From Dehalogenimonas sp. WBC-2 (GTDB taxonomy: Bacteria; Chloroflexota; Dehalococcoidia; Dehalococcoidales; Dehalococcoidaceae): a stretch of 64,000 bases of DNA. Where the stretch lies: NCBI GenBank assembly GCA_001005265.1, contig CP011392.1, positions 1,237,902 through 1,301,901 on the forward strand, written 5' to 3'. This document shows positions 27,116-36,380 of this stretch, one piece after another (the first letter of the stretch is position 1; each line of letters starts with the position of its first letter). The notes under the pieces were generated by a model, which worked only from the letters and a program-made list of their open reading frames with translations, did not search any database and was not told the DNA's origin. Both the position numbers and the translations under genes were made by a program.

Positions 27116-27964
27116 ATGATTTTTAAACGTATCGGTATAATTTATCATCCGCTCAATAAAGCGGCTCTGGACCTTGGCAGAGAGATAGCCGACTATCTGG
27201 AAACAGCTGGTTACGACTATTGGATGGTGTCTGCCTGGGACGGTGACAGTATCAACCTTCAGATGGGCGGCACCGATCTCATCATCACCACCGGCGGTGA
27301 CGGTACAATTCTGCGGGCAGCCCAGGCGGTATTACCGCTGGATATACCTATTATCAGTGTCAACCTGGGTAAACTGGGCTTCATGACCGAATTGCCATCC
27401 GCAGAAGCTCTTGGTCTGTTGCCTAAAATCCTCGCTGGTGAAGGTTGGAGTGATTACCGCACCGTATTGGAAACAGATTTGCTGCCCGGCGGCAATGATG
27501 AACCGGGCGGACATAGTATCTTTGCGGTAAACGATGTTGTTACCGCCCGCGGCGGTATTGCCCGCATTATCAGTGTGGATTGCCATATTGACAGCGCCCA
27601 TTACGCCATCTTTAAAGGCGACGGCGCCATCATCGCCACCGCCACCGGCTCAACCGGTTATAACTTCGCTGCCGGCGGCCCCGTCCTGCACCCTCAGTCT
27701 GAAGACATGCTGCTAACCCCCATCCTGCCTCACCTGGGACGCAGCTACACCATGGTGGTTCCGGGGCAGAAGACGATCTCATTGAAAATAAGCACCCATC
27801 ATCAAGCCACATTGTGCATTGACGGGCATATCAACCGCTCGCTGGTTACCGGCGATATCATCCGGGTTAGAACCAGCCGTCACCGCTTGCATTTCCTCCG
27901 TCTGCGCCCTCCGGACTCTTTTTACACCGATACCGACCATAAACTGAAAGGCAACCGCATATAG
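27116..27964 (+). CDS. nadK: NAD kinase
   Basis: Phosphorylates NAD to NADP using ATP or polyphosphate. The signature GGDGT is at residues 60-64 in IITTGGDGTILRAAQ; D62 is the catalytic Asp. The downstream block GDGAIIATATGSTGYNFAAGGPVLHP is the second conserved family motif. 282 aa is normal. Cytoplasmic. It leads a tight unit with an ArgA-like acetyltransferase (1-bp gap) and a Nudix hydrolase (8-bp overlap). The grouping suggests nucleotide-cofactor housekeeping. Confidence 0.95.
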   Translation: MIFKRIGIIYHPLNKAALDLGREIADYLETAGYDYWMVSAWDGDSINLQMGGTDLIITTGGDGTILRAAQAVLPLDIPIISVNLGKLGFMTELPSAEALGLLPKILAGEGWSDYRTVLETDLLPGGNDEPGGHSIFAVNDVVTARGGIARIISVDCHIDSAHYAIFKGDGAIIATATGSTGYNFAAGGPVLHPQSEDMLLTPILPHLGRSYTMVVPGQKTISLKISTHHQATLCIDGHINRSLVTGDIIRVRTSRHRLHFLRLRPPDSFYTDTDHKLKGNRI

Positions 27965-27965
27965 G

Positions 27966-28436
27966 ATGAACATCGAAAAAGCCACCATAAAAGACGTTAT
28001 ACAGATACAAAAACTGGTCAATTCCTTTGCCGAAAGAGGACAGATGCTTGCACGGCCTCTTTCCGAGATATATGAAAATATCCGTGACTTCTTCGTAATT
28101 CGTGAGAACAACGCGGTAGTGGCCTGCGCCGCGTTGCACATCAGTTGGTCTGACTTGGCCGAGGTCAAGTCCCTGGCGGTGGAAGCTGAACACCGGCGCC
28201 GAAAATTGGGCACCACCCTTGTGAAAGCATGCCTCGCCGAAGCCACAGCCCTGGGTATAAGCACCGTTTTTTGTCTGACTTATCAACCGGAGTTCTTCGG
28301 AACCTGCGGCTTTAAGGAAGTTGAAAAGAAGGAACTGCCCCATAAGGTATGGGGTGAATGCTACCGCTGTCCCAAGTTCCCAGATTGTGATGAGTCTGCC
28401 ATGACCCTCACCATCCCGGTGGCCGCCGGTGTCTGA
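27966..28436 (+). CDS. ArgA-type short N-acetyltransferase (probable N-acetylglutamate synthase)
   Basis: A GNAT protein of 156 aa close to short ArgA proteins. It has LARPLSEIYENIRDFFV, then ACAALHISWSDLAEVKSLAVEAEHRR, both typical of stand-alone N-acetylglutamate synthases that start arginine synthesis. The acetyl-CoA loop is EHRRRKLGTTLVKACL, with R-R-x-K-L-G in place of the usual Q/R-x-x-G-x-G/A. The C-terminus has a CYRCPKFPDCDE cysteine pattern. It overlaps the Nudix gene by 8 bp. Confidence 0.75.
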   Translation: MNIEKATIKDVIQIQKLVNSFAERGQMLARPLSEIYENIRDFFVIRENNAVVACAALHISWSDLAEVKSLAVEAEHRRRKLGTTLVKACLAEATALGISTVFCLTYQPEFFGTCGFKEVEKKELPHKVWGECYRCPKFPDCDESAMTLTIPVAAGV

Positions 28437-28953
28437 AGAAACCATTGAGCGGGTCGTGGTCTTTACCGGCAAGGTCATAACCGTGCGCCAGGACACCATT
28501 ACTTCACCCGATGGCAAAATAAAGACGCGCGAAGTGGTGGAGTATCCGGGAGCGGTTGCCATGGTCGCTGTTGATAATAACGGTGACTTTTTACTGGTTC
28601 GCCAGTACCGCCACGCCCCTGCCCTGGAACTCCTGGAAATACCGGCTGGCGGCATCGATGCTGGAGAAACCCCGGAAGACGCCGTCCGCCGTGAGATGCA
28701 GGAAGAGACCGGTTATTTCCCTGGTCATATCGAACATCTTACAAGTCTGTACTCCGCACCAGGTTATTCCACCGAATTGCTTCATATTTATCTGACGACT
28801 GAACTTAAACCGGCACGATTGGTAGCCGAGGATACCTATGAGATTACCCTTTTGAGAGCATCGAAATCCGACATATTGAAGATGATAAACGATAGAACCA
28901 TCTGCGACGGCAAAAGCGTCGCCGCTCTGCTCTTTTACATTAATATGAGATAG
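28429..28953 (+). CDS. Nudix hydrolase, ADP-ribose pyrophosphatase type
   Basis: Hydrolyses a nucleoside-diphosphate derivative, most likely ADP-ribose to AMP and ribose-5-phosphate. The Nudix box occupies residues 74-96 (start GGIDAGETPEDAVRREMQEE), with all metal-binding glutamates. The upstream LLVRQYRHAPALELLEIPAG is typical of ADP-ribose pyrophosphatases. GTG start at 28429, inside the previous gene. Its position beside nadK fits turnover of NAD-derived ADP-ribose. Confidence 0.9.
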   Translation: MSEETIERVVVFTGKVITVRQDTITSPDGKIKTREVVEYPGAVAMVAVDNNGDFLLVRQYRHAPALELLEIPAGGIDAGETPEDAVRREMQEETGYFPGHIEHLTSLYSAPGYSTELLHIYLTTELKPARLVAEDTYEITLLRASKSDILKMINDRTICDGKSVAALLFYINMR

Positions 28954-29039
28954 ATCATTGAGCCAATGGTAAACCGCCACACAAACCACTGCCAAACTGT
29001 CGTCACCGGAGTTAACGATTCAGCGCGCTGCGTTATAAG

Positions 29040-29357
29040 CTATATCGTTAATCCCAGCACCCAATATACCGCCATGCCCAATACCACCGCTCCCCATAGG
29101 TTACGCACTTTGTACGAAAAGAGAAACACCGCAGCGGCAGACAGGAGCAAATGCGGTTCCAGCCCTATCCCGCCCCCCTCGGCAGCGAATATAGACGGAA
29201 AAACCAGGGCGGAGAGCACCGCCACTGGAACGTAATCCAGGAATACCTTGACTCTGGCAGGTATGCTCAGGCGACTGACCAAAGCCATCGGCAAAAAGCG
29301 CGGTATGAATGTCACAACAGCCATACCCAGAAACAGGAGTAACATTTCCATTCGCAT
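29040..29357 (-). CDS. azlD: AzlD-family branched-chain amino acid exporter small subunit
   Basis: About 105 aa with four hydrophobic helices, conserved RFLP near the start (FIPRFLPMAL) and LFSYKVRNLWGAVVLGM. AzlC and AzlD together export branched-chain amino acids. The ATG at 29357 overlaps the TGA of azlC in TGATG and has GGAG 9 nt upstream, so it is translationally coupled. A longer frame to 29420 has no such support. Confidence 0.9.
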   Translation of the reverse strand: MRMEMLLLFLGMAVVTFIPRFLPMALVSRLSIPARVKVFLDYVPVAVLSALVFPSIFAAEGGGIGLEPHLLLSAAAVFLFSYKVRNLWGAVVLGMAVYWVLGLTI

Positions 29358-30070
29358 CAGTTGTTTTCTCCAACTGTCTCTATGGTTTTTACGGGTTTTC
29401 CTCTCGCCTGAGTCAGCCACAAGCCAACCAGCGCCGCCGCCACCGCAGCCACGATGATATAAAGGTTATTTGGCAGCATTTCCTTAAAAATAAGCGCCAC
29501 TGCTCCCGCCACAATTGCAACCACTAAGTGTGACCGGCTTCTAATCTGTGGTACCAGGAGGCAGATGAAGAGAGCCGTCATGGCAAAGGGTATGCCGTAG
29601 GAGGCGCTGTCGACCAGTGACCCGAAGAATGCACCGGCCACTGACCCGCCGACCCAGGCGGAGTATGCTGTCATCTGTAGAGCGATCTGAAAACGCGGCT
29701 TTCCGGCCATGCGGGAGGTATCTGCCATCGCCAGGGCAAATGATTCGTCGGTCAATTGGGCCGAAAGCGGGATAAGGGTTCGGAGTGGCTGTCCTTTGAA
29801 ATAGGTTGCCATGACTGAGCTCATCAGAACATGTCTCACGTTAACCACAAATGTGGTCAACACAATGGGAATGATGGCAGCGCTGGCACCGATCAGGCCA
29901 ACGGCGATGAACTGGCTGGCACCGGCAAAAACCATCAGGCTCATTGCACCGGTTTCCCATATAGATAAGCCCGCTGCCCGGGCCAGCACGCCATAGGCCA
30001 TACCCACCGGTAAGTATCCAAGAACGACGGGTAACGCGGCCCTGACCCCTGCTCGGATCTCGCTAGTCAA
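29357..30070 (-). CDS. azlC: AzlC-family branched-chain amino acid exporter large subunit
   Basis: A 237-aa membrane protein with about seven hydrophobic helices. Family motifs are LGYLPVGMAYGVLA and SLMVFAGASQFIAVGLI, then LTTFVVNVRHVLMSS. Partner of AzlD directly downstream. It overlaps the upstream GNAT gene by 8 bp, so all three form one unit. Confidence 0.92.
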   Translation of the reverse strand: MTSEIRAGVRAALPVVLGYLPVGMAYGVLARAAGLSIWETGAMSLMVFAGASQFIAVGLIGASAAIIPIVLTTFVVNVRHVLMSSVMATYFKGQPLRTLIPLSAQLTDESFALAMADTSRMAGKPRFQIALQMTAYSAWVGGSVAGAFFGSLVDSASYGIPFAMTALFICLLVPQIRSRSHLVVAIVAGAVALIFKEMLPNNLYIIVAAVAAALVGLWLTQARGKPVKTIETVGENN

Positions 30071-30557
30071 GTGTAAGTTCCAGGATGAGCCCGTGTTCGG
30101 GGATATCTATCGTACTGTCGGCAGTATATTTGAAACCTGCCGACTCATACAGGCTCCGCGCCCGTTCGAGATGTTCCATCGTCCATAGCCAGGCAGTCGT
30201 GAATCCTTGTGCCCGGCAGAAGTCTATGGCTCTGGCAAGTAATTCCCGCCCTATACCCTGGCCCCGATACCGCTCATCGATTAAGAACCAGCGCAGCCGG
30301 GCACCGGTACGCTCTTGCTGAGAGCCGACAACTGCAATATAACCTACAATCATATCACCAGCGTGGGCGGTCAAAACGACATCTCGGCCATCTATATACT
30401 GTTCATGGAAATCACACATCTGCCGCGCCATCATCACTTCAAAGTTCAGGCCGGGAACCTGGTGGACGACATCGTAATACTCTCCCTGCATCTGGGTCAT
30501 GCGACCCAGAAAACCAGGTTGGAAACCTTCTTTATAAACGATATTGTCAGTTGACAT
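30063..30557 (-). CDS. GNAT-family acetyltransferase
   Basis: 164 aa. The acetyl-CoA binding loop is DERYRGQGIGRELLARAIDFC, and a typical ending YESAGFKYT follows. The N-terminal part (GRMTQMQGEYYDVVHQVPG) resembles the GNAT domain found fused to MarR regulators, but no MarR domain is encoded here. It sits between HIT and azlC. The substrate is unknown. Confidence 0.85.
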   Translation of the reverse strand: MSTDNIVYKEGFQPGFLGRMTQMQGEYYDVVHQVPGLNFEVMMARQMCDFHEQYIDGRDVVLTAHAGDMIVGYIAVVGSQQERTGARLRWFLIDERYRGQGIGRELLARAIDFCRAQGFTTAWLWTMEHLERARSLYESAGFKYTADSTIDIPEHGLILELTLD

Positions 30558-30565
30558 GAACTTCT

Positions 30566-30910
30566 CTACCCTAATTCTCCTGAAAGCTGCCGTCCGCCAA
30601 GGAGATGGAAATGCAGATGGCCTACCACTTGCCCACCTTCTTTGCCGGAATTGACCGCGATACGGTATCCCCGTTCAGCAATACCTTCATTACAGGCCAG
30701 CGTATTCGCCACCTCAAAGACATGGGCAACGGTGTTAAAGCCATCGCCTGTTTCAAGCTGTGTCAGATTTGCGATATGCTTCACCGGCACGATGAGGATA
30801 TGGGTTGGTGCTTGCGGGTGAATATCGCGGAAGGCTATGACCTTATCATCTTTATGTAATATATCTGAGGGTATCTGACCAGCGGCTATCTGACAAAATA
30901 TACAACCCAT
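30566..30910 (-). CDS. HIT-family (histidine triad, HINT-like) protein
   Basis: A nucleotide-binding hydrolase of 114 aa. The start GCIFCQIAAGQIPSDILH and the triad VGHLHFHLLGGRQLSG match HINT-type phosphoramidases that hydrolyse AMP-lysine-like bonds. AAGGAAGG lies before the ATG. It follows fumB by 42 bp. Confidence 0.93.
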   Translation of the reverse strand: MGCIFCQIAAGQIPSDILHKDDKVIAFRDIHPQAPTHILIVPVKHIANLTQLETGDGFNTVAHVFEVANTLACNEGIAERGYRIAVNSGKEGGQVVGHLHFHLLGGRQLSGELG

Positions 30911-30952
30911 TTCAATCCTTCCTTATAGACCTCTGAAGCGCAATGATCGGAA

Positions 30953-31516
30953 TCATTTACCCCTTGTGCGATACTGGGCAGGACCGGTTTGGCATACATC
31001 ATTGCCCTGAGAGTCAATGGCCACCACTGCCGGGAAACGCTCTACTTCCAGTTTGAGTACTGCCTCAGCGCCAAGGTCATCATAGGCCACAACTTCACAA
31101 TTCTTCACTTTGGTCGACAGCAGGGCACCGGCGCCGCCGATAGTAATCAGATAGACGGCATCATGCTGTTTTATGGCATCTAAAATGTCTGGTGAGCGAT
31201 TGCCCTTGCCTATCATCACCTTCAAACCCTGCTCCAGCAGGCGCGGGGTATATTTATCCATACGGGCGCTGGTTGTCGGACCGCAAGAACCGATAATGTC
31301 ACCCGGACGGGTCGGCGACGGGCCCATATAATAGATTGCCGCTGTTTCAAGGTCAATAGGCAAACATTCACCGCGGTCCAGCGCGGCAATGAAGCGCTTA
31401 TGAGCTGCGTCACGGGCGGCAAATATGGTACCGGACAACATCACCTTATCGCCGGCCTTGAGTCCGGCGATTGTATCCGCCGACAGAGGTAATTGAAGCT
31501 GCCGCCACTCTATCAT
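30953..31516 (-). CDS. fumB: Fumarate hydratase class I, beta (C-terminal) subunit
   Basis: Half of a two-subunit, iron-sulfur fumarase that interconverts fumarate and malate. The ATG at 31516 has AGGAGG 7 nt upstream and overlaps the alpha-subunit stop in ATGA. The 187 aa match class I C-terminal domains: GDKVMLSG near the start, then YMGPSPTRPGDIIGSCGPTTSARMD. The longer frame to 31588 is not supported. Class I fumarases are oxygen-sensitive, fitting an anaerobe. The L(+)-tartrate dehydratase subunit is the closest alternative. Confidence 0.92.
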   Translation of the reverse strand: MIEWRQLQLPLSADTIAGLKAGDKVMLSGTIFAARDAAHKRFIAALDRGECLPIDLETAAIYYMGPSPTRPGDIIGSCGPTTSARMDKYTPRLLEQGLKVMIGKGNRSPDILDAIKQHDAVYLITIGGAGALLSTKVKNCEVVAYDDLGAEAVLKLEVERFPAVVAIDSQGNDVCQTGPAQYRTRGK

Positions 31517-32358
31517 ATAACGGCCTCCTTGTGGCGGGCGCTGTGACACTGTAAATTGACAGCCACGGGCAGACTGGCAATATGGCAAGGCACACTTTCA
31601 ACATGAACTGCCAGGGCGGTAACCGTGCCGCCTAAGCCCAATGTTCCGATGCCAAGATTGTTGACCCGTAAAAGGATATCACCTTCCAGGGACTCAGTTT
31701 CGGCGTCAGACCCAGTCTCCCCGACCCGGCGCAAAAGGGAACGCTTGGCCAGGATCATAGCCATCTCCGCTGTGCCCCCGACACCGATACCCACAATCAA
31801 CGGCGGACATGGTTTGCCGCCTGCGTCCTCCACCGTCTTCACAACCGCATCGATGATACCGGAACGGCCATCAGCAGGTTTGAGCATGAATAGTCGGCTC
31901 ATATTTTCCGCACCGGAACCTTTAGCCATGAGGCTAATCTTAATCTGGTCGCCGGGGACAACTCTATAGTGAATGACCGGCGGGGTGTTGTCTCCGGTGT
32001 TTTCACGTTCGCTAAACGGGTGCGCCACCATTGATTTTCTTAAATACCCTTTGGCGTAACCCTGCCTGACACCATCAGTGATTGCTGCGTTCAAACTGTC
32101 GCCGATAAGGTGTACATCCTGTCCGATGTCAATAAAGACCACTACCACACCGCAGTCCTGGCACAACGGTTTGCGGAGTTCCGGCGCACGGTGGGCATTT
32201 TCTATGATGCTATCCAGCATCTCACGACCCAGCGGCGAGCGCTCATCGTCTTTAGCTCTGGATAACGCCTGTAGCACGTCCGGTGCCAGCTCATAGTTGG
32301 CTTCCTGCGCCAATTGGGCAATAGTGTTTGTTATAACTGAGGTTTGGATTTCACGCAT
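31513..32358 (-). CDS. fumA: Fumarate hydratase class I, alpha (N-terminal) subunit
   Basis: Carries the 4Fe-4S site. Conserved cysteines are seen in KPLCQDCGVVVVFIDIG, in GKPCPPLIVGIGVGGTAEMA and near the C-terminus. 281 aa. The ATG at 32358 (MREIQTSVITNTIAQLAQ) fits the family; the frame extends to 32442 without support. A TATAAT ends 6 bp before this ATG, so transcription should begin at or next to the A of the start codon (leaderless mRNA). Confidence 0.93.
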   Translation of the reverse strand: MREIQTSVITNTIAQLAQEANYELAPDVLQALSRAKDDERSPLGREMLDSIIENAHRAPELRKPLCQDCGVVVVFIDIGQDVHLIGDSLNAAITDGVRQGYAKGYLRKSMVAHPFSERENTGDNTPPVIHYRVVPGDQIKISLMAKGSGAENMSRLFMLKPADGRSGIIDAVVKTVEDAGGKPCPPLIVGIGVGGTAEMAMILAKRSLLRRVGETGSDAETESLEGDILLRVNNLGIGTLGLGGTVTALAVHVESVPCHIASLPVAVNLQCHSARHKEAVI

Positions 32359-32364
32359 GGAGCT

Positions 32365-32394
32365 ATTATAGGACAGGCGGAGCAAGGCTGTCAT
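32365..32394 (-). promoter_or_regulatory. Promoter giving a leaderless fumA transcript
   Basis: ATGACA (32394-32389), 18-nt spacer, TATAAT (32370-32365). The start codon begins 7 bp after the -10 box, where RNA synthesis would start. Confidence 0.6.
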
Positions 32395-32492
32395 TGACAG
32401 TAATATAATCCTGCATCCTTCGACAGGTTTCCCTGATTTCATCCACGATTACATCGGGACAAGCAGGATAAGCCTGCAAGCCGAGACAGTCT

Positions 32493-33413
32493 CTACAGAT
32501 TCAAGGCCGAGATCGTTTTTCTGACCGTCTCCGCAGAAGTCTCAAGGGCTGATTTTTCCCCGGCATTAAGCGGCAATTCGATTATTTTTATGATGCCGGT
32601 ACGTCCTAATCGCACCGGGACACCGATAACCACGTCATGAAGGCCGTATTCTCCGTCAAGATAAGCAGCGCAGTTCATCTGAGCGCCGGAATCCGATGCC
32701 ACCGCATTAACCATATAAGACACTGAAGCTGACGGAGCATAGAACGCCGAACTCGTTTTCATGATGCTAACAATCTCGGCGCCACCATTGACGGTACGGT
32801 CAGCCAGGGCTTTCTGTTTGACCTCATCAACAAGTCCCGAAAGAGGCTTTCCGTTAACCATGGTGAAACGGGGATAGACCACCATACTGCCGCCGTGTTC
32901 ACCCATGACGCAGGGCATGACATCGGAGGCGTGGACTTTCAGTTCTTCTGCGATGAAAGCGGCTAACCGGCCGCCGTCAAGAACTCCTGAGAGGCCAAAA
33001 ATACGATTACGCGGCAGACCGCTAACCTTCAAAGTGAGGTAGGTCATGGTGTCCACCGGATTGGTGACAATGATGAATATAGCTTCGGGTGACAGCGCTA
33101 ACGATTTCTCCACCACCTCACGGACAATTTTGGCATTGATGCCGATAAGTTCATCGCGGGTCATGCCCGGTTTACGGGCAATACCGGCGGTGATAACCAC
33201 AATATCGGAGCCAGCCGTTATATCATAGGTGTTTGAGCCTACTATGCTGTGCGTAAAACCCAAGACATTTGCCGACTGCCGCATATCCAGTGTCTTGCCC
33301 TGAGGAATACCCTCAACGACATCAACAAGCGCGATATCAGCAAAGTCTTTTTCAATCAAGCGCTGAGCTAAAGTAGCGCCGACATTACCGGCACCAACTA
33401 CAGTGATTTTCAT
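32493..33413 (-). CDS. mdh: Malate dehydrogenase
   Basis: NAD-dependent interconversion of malate and oxaloacetate. The Rossmann start VVGAGNVGATLAQRL, the catalytic proton-relay region MPCVMGEHGGSMV, and substrate arginines in ITAGIARKPGMTRDEL are present. Its 306 aa is the LDH-like MDH size. It starts 9 bp after the isocitrate dehydrogenase stop. In this context it should link oxaloacetate from the carboxyltransferase to fumarase. Confidence 0.94.
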   Translation of the reverse strand: MKITVVGAGNVGATLAQRLIEKDFADIALVDVVEGIPQGKTLDMRQSANVLGFTHSIVGSNTYDITAGSDIVVITAGIARKPGMTRDELIGINAKIVREVVEKSLALSPEAIFIIVTNPVDTMTYLTLKVSGLPRNRIFGLSGVLDGGRLAAFIAEELKVHASDVMPCVMGEHGGSMVVYPRFTMVNGKPLSGLVDEVKQKALADRTVNGGAEIVSIMKTSSAFYAPSASVSYMVNAVASDSGAQMNCAAYLDGEYGLHDVVIGVPVRLGRTGIIKIIELPLNAGEKSALETSAETVRKTISALNL

Positions 33414-33422
33414 TCTAAAATC

Positions 33423-34496
33423 CTAGCTAAGTTTTTCAATTATGGCATCTGCCACTTCAGCCGTGCCCACAGCCGTAACGCCTTGTGCGGCAATATCATA
33501 GGTCACGCTCGTTCCCTCAGCTATGACCTTGGCGATAGCCGCTTCCAAGCGGTTAGCCGCATCTACCTCATTAAGATGACGCAGCATCAGCACACCGGAA
33601 AGCATCATCGCCATGGGATTGACCTTGTTTAAGCCTTTGTATTTGGGGGCGCTGCCATGAGTCGGTTCAAAAACAGCGTAATCGTCACCAATATTACCAC
33701 CCGGCGCCACACCCAGGCCGCCTACCAATCCGGCGCAAAGGTCGGACAGAATATCGCCATACAGGTTTGGACAAACGATAACGTCAAACTGCAGCGGGTT
33801 CTTCACCAGTTGCATCGTCATGTTATCCACAATACGGTCTTCAAATTCAATTTCGGGATAATTCTTGGCAACATCACGGGCAACCGACAGGAACAGGCCA
33901 TCAGAAAACTTCAGGATGTTAGCCTTATGCACTGCGGTGACTTTCTTGCGGCCGTAACGGGTGGCATATTCAAAAGCGTATTTTACGATGCGCCTTGTCC
34001 CCGTCTCCGAGATCATTTTTATAGAAAAACCAGCGTCCTCGCGTATCTGCTTCTCACCCTTATCCTTAAGCATTTGTTTAAGTTTTTCCGCCCAGTCTGT
34101 ACCGCGCTCAAACTCAATCCCTGCGTAGAGGTCTTCCATGTTCTCCCTTACGATGACCAGGTCTATGTTTTCATAGCGCGACGGTACCCCCGTGTAGCTC
34201 TTGCATGGCCGCAGACAGGTATAGAGGTCCAGTGCTTTTCGGATAGCCACATTGACGCTCCTGAACCCGGAGCCAACCGGCGTAGTGATCGGACCTTTGA
34301 TGGCAGTTTTATTCTTCCTGATAGAGTCTAAAACATGGTCCGGCAGCGGTGTGCCATAATCAGCAATGACATCGGTTCCGGCATGTACAATATCCCAATT
34401 AAACTTGACACCGGTGGCTTCCAGAACACGACGGGTGGCATCTGATATTTCAGGACCGATACCGTCGCCGGGAATTAAAGTTACATTATGAATCAT
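33423..34496 (-). CDS. NAD-type isocitrate dehydrogenase (isocitrate/isopropylmalate dehydrogenase family)
   Basis: A 357-aa beta-decarboxylating dehydrogenase. The N-terminus [13 protein letters not shown] and the metal/substrate sequence [18 protein letters not shown] favour isocitrate over isopropylmalate: the phospho-isocitrate-type serine is followed by N and R. Later motifs are [19 protein letters not shown] and [19 protein letters not shown]. The short form without the bacterial NADP-IDH insert resembles mitochondrial IDH3. GGGAGAAAT precedes the ATG. It sits directly behind the aconitase-family pair, supporting citrate-to-2-oxoglutarate conversion. A homoisocitrate role is an alternative. 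Confidence 0.88.
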   Translation of the reverse strand: MIHNVTLIPGDGIGPEISDATRRVLEATGVKFNWDIVHAGTDVIADYGTPLPDHVLDSIRKNKTAIKGPITTPVGSGFRSVNVAIRKALDLYTCLRPCKSYTGVPSRYENIDLVIVRENMEDLYAGIEFERGTDWAEKLKQMLKDKGEKQIREDAGFSIKMISETGTRRIVKYAFEYATRYGRKKVTAVHKANILKFSDGLFLSVARDVAKNYPEIEFEDRIVDNMTMQLVKNPLQFDVIVCPNLYGDILSDLCAGLVGGLGVAPGGNIGDDYAVFEPTHGSAPKYKGLNKVNPMAMMLSGVLMLRHLNEVDAANRLEAAIAKVIAEGTSVTYDIAAQGVTAVGTAEVADAIIEKLS

Positions 34497-34549
34497 ATTT
34501 CTCCCTGCTATTGATCATCATGGCAATGGCATATCATGCCGCAAATGTC

Positions 34550-35044
34550 TTATATCTTGAAATCGCCGTACTTTTTAATATACGGCATCAGGCCGCCTTC
34601 ATTGAGAATAGCCAGCATGGCATCAGGAATCTTACCGAAAGTGAGTGTCTCACCATTGGTTTTGTCATGGATCACCCCCGTCGCCAGGTCTACTTCCAGT
34701 TCATCACCCTCGTTTATCCTGTCAGTGTCACAAACAAGCACCGGCAGACCCACGTTGATAGCATTGCGGAAAAAGATACGTGCCACTGACTTAGCTAGCA
34801 CCGCACTCACTCCGGCCATCTTTATAATAACCGGTGCGTGTTCCCTGCTGGAACCCAAACCAAAATTTGAGCCGCCAACCACAAAGTCTCCCGGTTTCAC
34901 CCGGGCAGCAAATGCCGGGTCAGCGTCTTCCAACACATGTTTGGCCAGCTCCGGCAGATTGCTCCGCAAGTGCACCAAACGGCCGGGTGCGATCAGGTCG
35001 GTGGAAATATTATCACCAAATTTAAAAGCTTTGCCTTTAAGCAT
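34550..35044 (-). CDS. Aconitase/isopropylmalate dehydratase family, small (swivel) subunit
   Basis: 164 aa with the swivel-domain signature: KFGDNISTDLIAPGR, then GDFVVGGSNFGLGSSREHAPV, in which the loop SREHAP carries the substrate-binding residues. Its ATG shares one base with the stop of the large-subunit gene. The type is LeuD/homoaconitase-like. Given the next genes (isocitrate and malate dehydrogenases), it probably acts as aconitase rather than in leucine synthesis. Confidence 0.9.
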   Translation of the reverse strand: MLKGKAFKFGDNISTDLIAPGRLVHLRSNLPELAKHVLEDADPAFAARVKPGDFVVGGSNFGLGSSREHAPVIIKMAGVSAVLAKSVARIFFRNAINVGLPVLVCDTDRINEGDELEVDLATGVIHDKTNGETLTFGKIPDAMLAILNEGGLMPYIKKYGDFKI

Positions 35045-36297
35045 TATGCCACCTCTCGAGGATCGGTAATTACACCGGTAATGGCCGATGCCGCCGCCGT
35101 CGGCGTGCTGGACAGATATATCATACCTTCCGGGTTACCCATGCGCCCCAGAAAGTTGCGGTTAGCCGTAGACAGGCAAACTTCGCCGTCACCCAGCACC
35201 CCCTGATGTACCCCCAAACAAGCGGCACAACCCGGCGGCAGAATAACCGCTCCAGCCTCAATGAGTGTCTGGATATAGCCCAGCTTCATTCCGGCCAGCA
35301 AAATTTGCGGTGAGGCAGGCGCGACGAGTAACCGGGTACCCGGATGCCGCCGCTTACCCTTAAGAATGTCGGCAGCTTGCTTCAAATCATCCAGGCGCCC
35401 GTTGGTACAAGTTCCGATAAAGACCTGGTCAACTTTGGTTCCTTTGATTTCGGTTACGGTAGAAGTATTATCAACGGTATGGGGTTTGGCGATCGTTGGT
35501 TCGAGAGTTGTAAGGTTGATTTCAATGATACGTTCATAAACAGCATCAACATCGGCGGAAATAGCTCGGTAATCACCGCCACGGCCCTGCTGGGTCAGGT
35601 ACTCTAGTGTTAAATCGTCCGAGGGGAATATTCCGGCCTTGGCGCCAGCTTCCACCGCCATGTTGGCAATAGTAAGACGGTCTGTAACCGTTAACGCCTT
35701 GACACCCGCGCCGCCGAATTCAAGTGACTTATAAGTCGCCCCGTCCGCGCCTATCTCACCGATTAAATGCAGGATAATATCTTTGGCGGTGACGTTATTT
35801 TGAAGTTGGCCGTTCAGCCGGATGAAAAAGGTTTCCGGCACCCGGAACCAGGTTTTGCCCAGGCCGAAAGCTGCGGCCACATCTGACGAGCCCATACCGG
35901 TGGCAAAAGCGCCCAAACCTCCGGCGGTAACGGTATGAGAATCGGCACCGACGATAACATCGCCGGGTCTGGCATATTTTTCAGCCATGATCTGATGGCA
36001 AACTCCTTCACCGACATCAGACAGCACCGCACCGTAGTCCCTGGCAAACTTGCGCAAAAAAGCATGGTCACATGAAAGCTGTCTCTGCGGTGATGGGGCA
36101 GCGTGATCCAGGAAAAGAATGGTATGCGATGGACTGGCCAGTTTCGGCAGCCCCAGTCCCAGAAATTCCCGCACGGTCAGCGGGCCGGTCGTATCCTGCA
36201 CCAGCGCCCAATCAACCGGTGACACAACGATATCACCCGGCTTAACAGCACCGCCTGATTTTTCTGAAAGAATTTTCTCGGTTAGTGTTTTTCCCAT
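35044..36297 (-). CDS. Aconitase/isopropylmalate dehydratase family, large subunit
   Basis: Iron-sulfur dehydratase subunit of about 417 aa. Cluster cysteines lie in FIGTCTNGRLDDLKQAA and in LPPGCAACLGVHQG. GADSHTVTAGGLGAFATGMGS is the family substrate-binding segment. The ATG at 36297 (MGKTLTEKIL) is the family start; the frame runs to a TTG at 36321. No full-length AcnA is in the window, so this two-subunit enzyme likely provides the aconitase step, as I recall for Dehalococcoides. LeuC activity cannot be excluded. Confidence 0.9.
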   Translation of the reverse strand: MGKTLTEKILSEKSGGAVKPGDIVVSPVDWALVQDTTGPLTVREFLGLGLPKLASPSHTILFLDHAAPSPQRQLSCDHAFLRKFARDYGAVLSDVGEGVCHQIMAEKYARPGDVIVGADSHTVTAGGLGAFATGMGSSDVAAAFGLGKTWFRVPETFFIRLNGQLQNNVTAKDIILHLIGEIGADGATYKSLEFGGAGVKALTVTDRLTIANMAVEAGAKAGIFPSDDLTLEYLTQQGRGGDYRAISADVDAVYERIIEINLTTLEPTIAKPHTVDNTSTVTEIKGTKVDQVFIGTCTNGRLDDLKQAADILKGKRRHPGTRLLVAPASPQILLAGMKLGYIQTLIEAGAVILPPGCAACLGVHQGVLGDGEVCLSTANRNFLGRMGNPEGMIYLSSTPTAAASAITGVITDPREVA

Positions 36298-36380
36298 AGA
36301 AATAAATCTTGACCTCAGCAATAAAATATTAAGGGTTAAAGTCCATCGTCAGACGTCCTTGGAACCCGATGATGATTGTT

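Noticed and set aside
30209-30559. Plus-strand ORF of 116 codons opposite the GNAT gene
   Set aside because: Antisense shadow; the GNAT frame has acetyl-CoA motifs and operon overlap.
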